From the NCBI GenBank assembly GCA_008973525.1, contig WACJ01000265.1:434001-498000 (forward strand): DNA of 64,000 nt, given 5' to 3'. A program made the translations under genes and the position numbers. Under the pieces are notes generated by a model. It made no database searches and was not told the origin of the DNA. It saw only the letters and a program-made list of their open reading frames with translations. This document shows, piece after piece, positions 27,501 through 39,500 of this stretch (position 1 is its first letter; every line of letters begins with the position of its first letter). Source of the DNA: Stenopsyche tienmushanensis. Lineage: Eukaryota; Arthropoda; Insecta; Trichoptera; Stenopsychidae.

Positions 27501-30500
27501 GACGAATTAAATTCGCTCAGACTTCATTGTTTTAAAACACCGTATAACTTCAAATCAATGTAATGGAATTTACCAAAAATCGCATTAAAAAAATTGCAAC
27601 TATTTAGCCATATTTTTTTTAAACGCAGTTCGTGATATGGAGACATGCAAATTCTCAAGCTCGCGTTAGAACTTGAAAAACTCGTTCAGAATTTGAGTGA
27701 TGTACAATAAATAGGTTTTATGATCCATTGCCAAATTAACTTACTTCTTGTATATGATCCTTACAATAAAGGGGGCGGGAGTTTTCTTTCACTTCAATGT
27801 CGTCTTCTGTTTCTTCGCTGCCCCCAAGCGAGTGAGTATCCATTATTTTTCAAAACCACATAACTTTAAAATCGCATAAAAAAGATCCGCATAAAAACAG
27901 ACCCATGTGTACACAGTCCTTTGAAGGTAGCATGGTCTCCCGAGTTTTATTTAGAACGCTCATTCAACGGCCACCTGGATGAATTTATCGAAGGATGCTT
28001 TCCCAGCCTTTTCGATAGGGAGTGTGGAGAGTTTGTAAAGATTGAGTCGTTTTCTTCAGGGGATAGTAAAACACAAAAACTCTAGGCGACCTTGTTGATT
28101 TTACTGGAAAGGGCTTTCCGAAGTACAGTCCAGTCCTCCCTTTTCTGGCGAGGGTGCTGTCGGGCGGTTAGGTTGAATTCCAATGTGACGCTTAAATGCA
28201 TCTTGGATTCGCTCCTACATCAACTGAGGGTGTGTTCCCGTCCACGTGCAACTTACCCCCGCGAATTCGGCAACGGCAGAATAATGTTATCGTTGCGAAG
28301 TGGAATTCTTTATTTGTCTCTCCCAGGTCGTCTACTTGTTATTCCTCCCGTGCTTGTTCTCTTTTAGTTTTTGGTTTTGAAGTAGCCAAGTTCCACGGAT
28401 AATACAGCTTAGGCTAGTAATGTAGCATGAAACGTGTCATAAAACGTGTAACGTGTTAATCCTTGATAATGAACCCGATAGATGGTTCGAAATATCGGAC
28501 CAAGTTAAAAATTTAATTATAATTTTGCCCTTTAATAAACTTAAAAACGCGACCGAAAACCCGTTTTTTACAAACGTTATGAAAATTAAATTCATATATA
28601 ATATATGTACAATATATGCTAATTTAATATCAAAAATAGTCGCAGATTCTTAACAATTTGATTGTTTTAATTGGACAAATATCTTATTGATCAAACTTGT
28701 ATTATATTAATCCTTATAAGCACAGGCAAACTTCACATATTTTAACTCAGGTTGCACAAATATATGTATTACGAGTATATTATATGAAGTGGTACGTAAT
28801 ATAAGCGTTCATGCAGCTATAGAGAAAGGCTTAATAAATGGTACATTTTGTGTATCATAGTGCAGCACTGCGTCAAAAAAAGGTGGTACATAACATGTAC
28901 CATTAAGCCTGTGAGGGTTAACGAGATCAACAAATACCACAAAGCAGTAGTCGAGTATCGTAGTTAAAGTATCGCAGAAGATGTGATAGCCCTACCCTAA
29001 CGTAACTGAAAATTAAGTGTTTAAGGCATAAATAGTCCTTCAATATGTTTGAGCCCTCAAATATCATCTTTGAGTAGTTCAATCTGTGATTTTTCTTCGT
29101 ATTCCAAGTGAGACGATATGCTAGAATTTGATTATTTTCTTTATTAATCACCGATATATATGTGAGATATTTTTACATCGCCCTGCTTAAATAAGCATTA
29201 AAAGCACTAACATTTAAAGAGTTAAACAAAATACGTATTTTTTTGTAAAATTCATTATAAAATATAGTCAGCCTCGGTTCCGAAAGTGTTAAATACCATT
29301 TTTCCAGTGCTACGATAATTAAAAAGCGTAATTATTTTAGTAAGCTCAAGCACGCGCCGTATCAGTTCAAACACTAATTAATGTAGGGCTTCGAGTGTCA
29401 TACTTGTCATGTGCGGACAGGCGATGCCGTGCATATAAATGACGCCCTTTCGACGTTTTACACCCCATCACGATATTTTTACTATGTTGCATAGTATTAT
29501 TTTATAATCGCACGTGTCCTAGAGGAGTGTCACCATAAATCCGGCGGGAAATTAAAGTTTGCTCCAAAATGAAAATATATCAGTGTATCATATCCGGCGG
29601 GTTGTTTGAAATCCGCAATATTGGACAGCCGTAAATGTGCACGCTAAATTATCTAAATTGCCCGGAAGAATAGTGTTTTGACCTCTGCCATTATATTCTC
29701 TAACCTAGATTCCGGGCTGCTCTCGATAATGCAGTGACATATTGCAGTCATTGCAAGTTTCGTTTTATGTGCATTTACTTTACTACTTTACGAGCGATAT
29801 AAACCCAAAGGCTGTACGGCGTCGATGTTCATTAAAGGCCGCATTTGCAAAAAAAAAGTTGGCTATAAAATAATAATCGATTCGCATAAACGAGCTCTTG
29901 CTGCGAACAAATGAAAGCTCGTTTCATTAAATGCCCACTTCTCAAAGAAAAAAATCGAGTACCGATCGAGGGGTAGTTAACCGAGGACTTTTCTATTGTT
30001 AGGGTTGCTATCGCTTTTATTTGTTTTTTCTTTTACTTTCCACGAAGATCTATTAAATTATACAGGCGGAAAAGGCAAGATGAAAAGTTACAAGATCATG
30101 TATTTGTTCGTTCTGAACTCAATAATGTACATATATCGAATAAAATAGCGTATAAGATCAAAATTGTATATTTTGTATACTTGTATATTTTAAGCAAGAA
30201 TTGGAAGCAAATCCATTTATTTATTTATTTCAGTCAGTGTTTATACAATGTAAATCAGGAGAGTCTACCAAGCTTTTAACGTTGCATACATCAATAACAA
30301 TTTTCGAAACTTGAATAATTGCATTCCCGCATAAATAGAACGAAGACTGGTATTAGCAATTTTTCTGGAAGCATAAAATAGCACAATTCGTTGCATACTA
30401 AGAACAACATCAATTCATGATTTTTTAAAAGTAGATCGTCTTCTGTACAATAAAAAAACAGTTTTAAGTCAAACCCACTAAAACTTCAGAGCAACGAGTG

Positions 30501-33500
30501 GCTTAGAACAAGTAAGGACATAGTCAGGTCTAGGGAATACAACCCCGGGATCATTTCAAATTGTTATGTTAACCTTTCCCTACCGGTGATGTATTTACTA
30601 CACATTGACTCTAATAATGGGAATATCGATATAAAATATAATAGATACGGGGTTAAGAATTTTTGTATTCCTTCGTAATATAATTACGAACCACATCAAA
30701 GTATTATAGTATATAAGTATTCATCTGCAGCGTCGGAAATAAATAATTGTCGGGCATACTAAATGTTTATTAGGCATTCGAGATTCATGTTTCTAAAATT
30801 TTGTGGCGATGTGTATATTATTATTTTCTTGTGAATGTCAAAAGATGATTTTTAACAGTCAATTACAGTATTTTTTTCATAAATAAATTGTTTTTAAATT
30901 ATTTATTAATAATCGCAACCAAACCGTTTATTTGCAGTTTTTTTGTTCAAACTTTAGTGCAATTTTACACTAAAGATTGTTGACCCACATTTAAAAAAAA
31001 TCTGCAACGGAGTAAATACTCGCAGCAATGCTGCAGCTTTTGAAACTTGCTTTAATGTGTATCTGGAAAAGGTATAAAAATCCCTCGATTGGCGCGGTTC
31101 CAATTAGCGCGGTATTAAAGCGAACCTGTGCCTCGTTTAAAATATATATTAAATGCCTTATTTTGCATGTGATCGAATAAATTAACGTGTAGTATATAGT
31201 TATCAATTTACAGATGAAAATAATTAAAAAAATAAATAATATCTCATTGTAACGACATTAATGTTGTAAGTTAATTGTGGTGTATTGTTTCATTTGAAAC
31301 ATTACGCGAAGGCATACGAATAATAGAAAATTATTTCCTCTATAATAATCATCCGATATTTGGGAGAAAATTACGAAATTGTGTAAGCTCAATAGCAAAA
31401 AGTTTCCTACAAATTAGAGAAGAATAAAAAAAGCAATCCTTGATTACGAATTTGATTGAAATTAGGTCGGCAATGTCTTTGGAAATTACATTAAGAGAAA
31501 TCAATATGGCTGAAGAAATCAGCTCCAACTGTGATATTTTCAAGGAATAAAAAGTAAACGTATTGATGAACAATATAAGCAAAAAAATCGCTTACTATAA
31601 TTATCTGCTAATTTTGTAGAACTTAAATCGATTATATTTGTTTTTTTACAAACTTATTATCCCATATCCCGAAAGTAAGTGTACTAATTGCTATTTTTTT
31701 TTTTAGAAAAAGTGTATTCGAAAAATAAATACAGGATATTGTTGATACACTTGTTAACTATTTTTTAACATAATCGCCATTCCGTTCAATGTATCTGGTG
31801 AGCAGTGGCACAAGCTTCTTATGCCTTCCTCGCAGAACTCTTCCGCCAGCTCTTTCGTCCACTTCAGAACCTCTTTCTACTTCTTCTAGTTGGTTGAAAA
31901 TTTTATTCCAACCATATGTTCTTTCAAAGAGGGAAAAATATTATAATCTGAAGGCATAAAGTCAGGGGAATACGGGGGATGGTTCAAAACATCCCAACCA
32001 AATAAGATGTCGCCTGATGAGAAAATGATGCCTTTTCGGTCCCAAAACACTGAGACTAGGGATTCCAATCCCAAGCCAAAATTTCGATCCCGGAATTTCG
32101 GGATTGCATTAGACGATCCCGGGATTGTGATAATTTTCAATAGTTTAAGAAATTACATTGATAAATTTTATCAAAAATGACTAATAAGTCCATTTGTTTA
32201 ATATAAAAAATAATTTAAAGGCGAAAGAATTTTATTTATTTAAGAAAAGATAAATATACAATTCAAAAATAGATTTTGTCATCAATGCGACTGATAAAAT
32301 TCCTTTCTGCTGAGACACGGACTAAAATTCGCAAAATTCCCGATTTCCCAATAAATTATTTTTTCCCGTCGCTGCAGATGAATACTCATATACTATAATG
32401 CTTTGATGTGATTCGTAATTATATTAGGGAGGAATACAAACATTCTGAAGCCCGTATCTATTATATTTCATATCGATATTCCCATTATTAGAGTCGAGGT
32501 GTAGTAAATACATCACCGGTAGGGAAAAGTTAATATAATAAATAATTAGATTTTTTCGGAATTACGTTTACTAGTCCCGGGATTCGTGAGCATCCAAAAC
32601 TGTCCAGGATCCCGGAATTGGATTCCCTAACTGAGACCATGATTTTTATGATCGAAATTGTGCTTTTGAAATTTTTGGCAGATGGAGAATTAGGGTGACA
32701 CAACTGTGACGACTGTGTATGTTTGACTCAGCCGTTTAATGAGCCACCCACTTTTTATCTCCAATTACAATAGAGCTCAGAAAATTCAAGTCGCGCAAGA
32801 AACTCGCGGACGCTATTGACTGGCTCGCACTTGGCGGGATTTCTTACCGACATTTTTCACGCAACTGAATACTACGTAACTTGAATTTACGTACTACCGT
32901 GTTCTTGTTATGCTCGCTTTGTCAAGAGATGCCCTTCATTCACTCAGAATAGCTAACCCTTAAAAAACAAAAAAATCACAGAACCTTATTGTCATAGTAC
33001 ACTTACTTTCGGGATATGCCTATATACATTTTTTATACTAAATACTTTTGACTGAGCAGTTTTTTGCAACGCGTTTTTAGATTAAAGAAGATTTAATCAT
33101 TGACACAATTTTATCAATTATTTGCATCGATAGTCTTTAAGTTTCGGAATTTATATTATCACAAGACAATCATCAAACTTGTCTTTAAATATCTTACATT
33201 AAAATAATGTGTTTTTGATCTCAATAAATCACCTCCACTTTGTACTTTGATTTAAACTTTTACTGCGATGGACTCATAAAATTAAGGATGCATTTCCGAA
33301 AACTTTCTTCTGAAATTCGAAAACTCTGTGCTAAATTATCCATGAGAGTGCTTATGAAGTCATTTGGTTGTTCGAGCACGACCACTTTCCCTCCTGAGCT
33401 AGTCGCATATTAAAAGGACGTGACTTCCGTCCTGCATTATCCACACCCTAATCCGCCAACTTTTCTTCTCCAAAGAAAACCTCTCTTTCTTAATCAGGGG

Positions 33501-36500
33501 ATTAAACGAAGAGGTTTCCGTTCGTGAGAAAAATAAAACTTGTGTGAATTATTCAAATTTCGAAATTTCTTTTAAAAACGAAAGACGAACGTCTGCGAAC
33601 AGAGCGTTCATAGATCATGTGGCGGGCATGTGGTCGGGAGCCAGCTCTTAAATATTTATAACGTGAAGACCGTTAAAATGGTGGTTACAACCCTGTGAAC
33701 AGGCTTCAAAATGTTCGTATGGCGGTTTAATTTCGTTTCGCGTATATTTTTAATTTAACGATAGGGTCAACGATTTATTTTATGTCGATGTAATAGTATT
33801 ACGCAATGATTACGATTTTTCCCAAGGATACAGTCGCCGTTCAAAGCTCAAGACCGCACCTTGTATTTTATTTTGAGGTACCAAATCGTAATATTGCCGA
33901 AATCGATCTTAAGAATCGAATTTTTCAATGATCCAAGCAAAATTTAGTAAGACATTTATATCCAGAAATATTTGATTAACATTTCCATGTATTTAATCTA
34001 TAAATTTACCCTTGATATCTTATGGTTTTGCATAGGGTTCAAATTTTTCACATTTCTTTAATTTTACTTAAGGACTAAATTAATATCAAAGTATTTAGTG
34101 AATTTATCTATGCATTTTATCTTGGAACTTTTATTTTAATTTTGTATGAGCTAAATTTTGTTTTTGCATATAAATATTGGGATGAGTGTATTGTTATGCA
34201 GCTTCAAATGCGATTTTTGCCGGCGTTTTGCATCAGTAAGCTATTTTTAATTTAAAAACGGATAAAATGATGCTTATCCCAGTAATGAAATGAGCATTTA
34301 GATCGGGGTCCAAAAGACTCTTTATTTGTCGAGGTGATAGCAGCGACGTGCACGGGGTAAAAAGAACCCTGTTTAATATAATCGTCTGAAAGGCGAATGT
34401 CGTCCAGAGCCGAAGAGCGAGTGACTCAGTCAGCCGAGAGAACATCCTTGTATCTTTAAATAGAACTGAAAAAAGACATCAGAGTGGAGATGAGTGGTTG
34501 AAAAAGGGGTCGAAAGGTTACGAGGGTTGAAGGGCGCTAATCAAATTGTATGAATTTTAATAAGAATAAAAATACACGACGCCTCCGGGTCGCACGTCCT
34601 CGTATGCTCGCTTATGAACGACTCTATTTAATTAAGACGACTCTTAGGACTGTCTTGCTTAGTCGACCGACTTAATTCATTCGAGATCTTATTATATGGG
34701 AGTCTACGTGAGCCTGAACTTTACGTGAGGAGTTTTTTTTTCTTCCTTTTTCCGAGAAATTCTTGATGTGAGAGGGAGTATATCGATTCCATTTTCATAT
34801 ATCATCCTTATTCTTTTTCTTTTATCTCGCATTTTTGATCTAAATTTTCAACCCCTTCATTATGAAATAATGAGGCGTTTGAATCAAAATATGTAAGAAG
34901 GTGAATTTTAATTCTACCTTGTATCGAAATCGTTCATCCTGGATGGAAGAATCTAGGGGACTAAACAGATGATAATCAGAAGGCGACATATCCATATTTT
35001 TTCTTATTTAATCCCTGAACGTTCTTTCTCATAACAACAAAAATATTACTCATTTTGCATTGATCAAATTTAATATTTATTTTAATCGTTTACAATGCAC
35101 TTACTAAGAAAATTTGATTTAGTCTACTTATTTTAAGTAGGATTATTTATTATATGTGATTAAGCTGAATTTATAAGTAGTTGTTGAAGTTAGAAGAAAA
35201 CTATCATAAAACGTCCAATTATCGCCTCAATTTTCTATTTTGGTAATAAATTATTTATTAATTAGGTATTCAAACGCCCATTCTATTTACGTTGCCAATC
35301 TTAAATGCTAATGTGTTATAAAATCTACATAGATTTTCAATTTTCTGTGATAATAATACGGTGTTTTGGCGTGATCTGATTCAATTAGTGATGTAAATCT
35401 AAATGCAGCCTTATCGTATCTACTTTCTGATTTAAGCTTTCGAATTTAGTTAACAATAGCTATATATATCACCAAAATCATCATTGAAAATTTTGGATAT
35501 TTAGTCTTTTTTTGTCAAATTTGTTTGGGCATTTTATCCTCAGTAATAAGAGAGAATTTATATTAAACAGAATGTATTAAAATTTGCTATACAGAAAAAT
35601 CCGGATTATTGTGGTTAATTCAGGGGGAAAATTCACAAAGCTAAACCACAATGAAAATTTAATTTTGAATTTTTACCCTGCTAATTCAATTCAGAATATT
35701 ATGAATTGTATTTAATAATTGAATCAATGAAATGCATCTTTTGAGAAATATTAATATTTATTTCATATCTTTATTAAAGAATTAATGCTTAAGTTATAAG
35801 TCTATCATTTGTACATCCATGGGAATGCTTAGAATATGTTTTTATACATTTTAAAATATGTCGCTATTGTCTGATTATGAACACATCTGCAGTTTACGTA
35901 TAGAAATTCAAACCTTAAATCTAATTAATCGACACCCTATCTGAAGCTTCACCATCCCCTAATTAGTATTAATTGTAGATTATTTTGAATTTTATTTGCC
36001 AGTCTGAGGGTCGTAGTTTGAGTAACACTGCATTGCTCCATAGCGATTAATTTAATTTTCTATTTCTCTGCGTATCTTTCTCTTATTTCATTGTACTCTC
36101 AACATTAGGATCTGCATTCATTATTTGCCGTTTCAAAAGAAACATTACATTGAGCTCTTTTAGCGCATATTACATTTAAAAAAAAAAACTATTCAATAAC
36201 TCAAACCGTTGTTGGATAGAACCTGGGAGAGTTGTTTGTTGTTTTTTACTACAGTGAATGAAAGCTTATCTTGCTGTAAGCTGAAAACTGATTCTCAAAA
36301 AATATATTCACTTCTGTGTCTGTGTGAATAATATAATCCAGTGGCTCTCAATCTTTTTGAAGTCACGGTGCAGTTTTGATGATAGGAAAAAATAGCTGTG
36401 CAAGAGGATTACAAAGTCGAAAAAATATATGGACATCATTTTTTTACATATTTTCTTTTTAAATTAAATTATAAAAAAAATGTTTAGTACCTAAAATGAC

Positions 36501-39500
36501 GTCCCTGCTTAACATAATGGAATTTATATGATCAATCAAAAATCAATTAATGTGATACCTGAGCTTGTTGACTTTAGCAGATATCAGAAATATTAGGTCG
36601 AATATTTGATATAGCTACCCTCAATTCTTCGTCTAAATTCGTAAATCTTTCTTGTTTTTTAGTTTTCATATTAGTTATTATTGAGAAAGAAAGCTAACAC
36701 AAATATGATGTCGAAAACTGTAGCAAATGGATTTCGTATCCAGTCATAATTTTCCTCTGATTAGGGTAACAAATCCTTTGATTGAGCCTACGATTGACGC
36801 TTATTTCTAAAGGTCTAAGTGTAGTCTCGTTATTTAATAGCCATAGATAGGCTGTGATTCTTTAACTTGAATTTGTATTGAATTTTGTATTGATTCAATA
36901 TAATTTAAGAATAGCATTTTTAACTTCCGTCTATGTACGACGTCAACCCAAAAAGGAAGAAACGAACGATGTCGGCAGGTTTATCTTCTTCCCGCAAAAA
37001 AAAAACTTTTCGCATCGCTCTTTCTTAACCATATTAGCAAACAGGGGAGAATTTTCTTTAAACAATGTAACTTCCTTTTTATCTCTCAGAATTCAGTTGC
37101 CATAAAGCGAACGGAGGAAGAGGGACTTTCGCTCGTTCAAGTCTAAAGCCAATAAAAACTAAATTTATGTAAATATAATGAGCCGACTTGAAGAAAGAAT
37201 GTCACCATTTAAGAAGCCAACTGGGATGTTCAACCGCAATTCAATAAATTTATTTGGCCAGCTTTTTTGCGTTATTCACATTGGCGGCTATAAAACAGGG
37301 CGTTCGCATCCCTCAAGTGCAGACCACATTTATAATATATAGATGCACTCTAAAAGAGTGTTTCTTGAACATATTGTAGCGCCGAACAACTATAATACAA
37401 TATTAAATGTGCCGGGAATGTCTGAAGCATGATTTGAAGTTTTGTGACAAATAACAATTTTGCGATGATGTGTAAAAATGAAAATGGATTCATAGTGAAT
37501 GCGGAAATATATAATAATTTTAGAGCATTGTCTATCATTTTCCACAGCCATTCCTTCGACTATTAAACATTTTTTTAATGTCAAATTCGAAGAATATACA
37601 ATCGTTTGAAGCAATAAATGTTTCAACGTCTTTTTTATGACTCCTTTTGTTGTGTATGTTTAACCATTAAAAAGTGCTGAAAAGCCCTAAAATGTGAAAA
37701 TCGTTGTGGCGCTAAAATGGCACAAAGTTTTATTTTCCGAGAGTATTCTTTTTTTCAGATAAACAAGGGAAGGTATTTTATATAAACATAGTCTCTTTAC
37801 GCCATTGCACCAAATCACAATACATGCCCAATGTGTTCGTTTTCTCGCAATATAATAATTTACTTAGATGTCATCCATATTATTCAACCAAATGATTCTT
37901 GATAGTAGAATTTAAGTTTGACTAGGGTCCTAAGCATCGTCTTCCATTGGATGGATGATTTATAAGGCGACTATACAGCACACCGACAGCTTCCCTATTT
38001 TTTAAAATGTCTATGCTAGGTGCATATTGTGTCTTTGTACAACTCCTTGTACCATTGTTCTCGTGTCTGCCTCAATGATTACACTGACTCACTAACAATG
38101 GCTAAAAATCAAAAATGCAGTTAGAGAGAGTGGCTTGAGACTGTAGGCCCTTCTACAATGAACCTTTCATCCATCATATATGTTTTAGATTTCATTTGCA
38201 TATATAGAAACTGCTCAAAATAACAACATATTTGAACTTACTCTATGCAATAAAATAATGAATGCAAACCACAAACCTCCTATCATCATCACCATCCTGT
38301 CATCATATATCAACAAGCCTGGCACCATCTGTCGTTTGTTTGTCATTTGTATTTCCATGGGAACGCTCAGATCTATCTCAAAGAATAGCATTTATAATCA
38401 GCTCTATGATTATATTTCAATCTTATTTTTATAAAAAAATCCATATACTTTAATAAATATAAAGCTGGCAAATACAGCGTGCTAAATTCAGATTGTGGAT
38501 GTTTTTAAAGCACCATAGATTGCCGTTTGAATGTTGTTAATCGTCCATTTTTCTTTCTTGCTTCGAGCGAATCACCCCAATGAAATATATTTGTATTGTC
38601 AGCCATGGGGCTGTCGTATTTTTTGACTTGGTTATTTTCATCTGGAGGGAAGGGACGTCTTCTTATCTTCCGATATGATACAAAGCCGGGTAGTGAACAT
38701 TAATGTGTAAATGAATACTGAGCTGTGGAGTGGAGGATAAATTGTTAATAAAAAAGGATTGTTCCGGAAGGCCATAAATGGGTTATGGAGTTTACTGATG
38801 GCTTATCAAACCGCAGGATGTCCCGTTCTGGATTTAATGGGTTCACATTGAGGATGGGATTCGGAGGGAGGGTTCCATTCATAAGTTATGAAGACACCTT
38901 GGAACGGGATGCGGAGCGTAATTCTGCGAAAGACTCTTAAAAAACAAAAGTGGAGGATAGGCATTCTGGCGTGGAAGGTGAGGATATTGTATTTATAGGG
39001 TTAGGGGTCTAATGCCGCTGGAAACACCTTCTAAATCCATGCATTGAATATCGATTCTCAGAATGTTTGTTAGAAGATTTTGGCTCCTGTCGGGAAATCG
39101 TTGTTTCTTAAAGTATACATTTCCCTCGGATTACAAAACTTTGTAAAGTTCATAGAAATTATATTTAGAAACCTGAAATGGCTCTTAGAGTACAATTCCT
39201 TATTTATTTAAAACATAAACGACAAATAAATGGCGCAATTTTTCGCGGCAAATAAACGCCACAAACGTCTATAGACATGATAGGGTAAATTGGACTGAAC
39301 GAGACGAAAAGTGAAACACCAAGCGTCAGTTGGTCGGAAGAGAAGGAGAATTACTAAATCTTAGACTTCGTCGCATATTTTATGTACATACGGGCCGCCT
39401 TTATTGTATATGTGTATTCCTACGTAGTATAAAGTAACCACTAGACTTGTTTGCCTATTTTATTATAAATTACACAAATACAGCTTTATATTTTAGCTAG

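Larger units (their letters stand above)
31667..33014 (-). mobile_element. Mariner-like element, copy M2, split by a hAT insertion
   Basis: TIRs TCCCGAAAGTAAGTGTACTA and AGTACACTTACTTTCGGGA with TA on each side. Minus-strand transposase relics read VSVFWDRKGII and HPPYSPDFMPSDYNIFPSLK, the second and third catalytic regions of mariner transposases. Position 32057-32629 is a foreign hAT element plus one copy of its target duplication. Without it, the mariner is about 767 bases, so it was already internally deleted. Confidence 0.9.

Noticed and set aside
28092..28402. Two overlapping ORFs of 91 and 68 codons
   Set aside because: Both lie in repeat family S copy D and are not open in the other copies.
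32049..32140. N-terminal part of a minus-strand ORF running into the mariner transposase relic
   Set aside because: It is translated hAT terminal sequence fused by insertion; no evidence of a real fusion protein.
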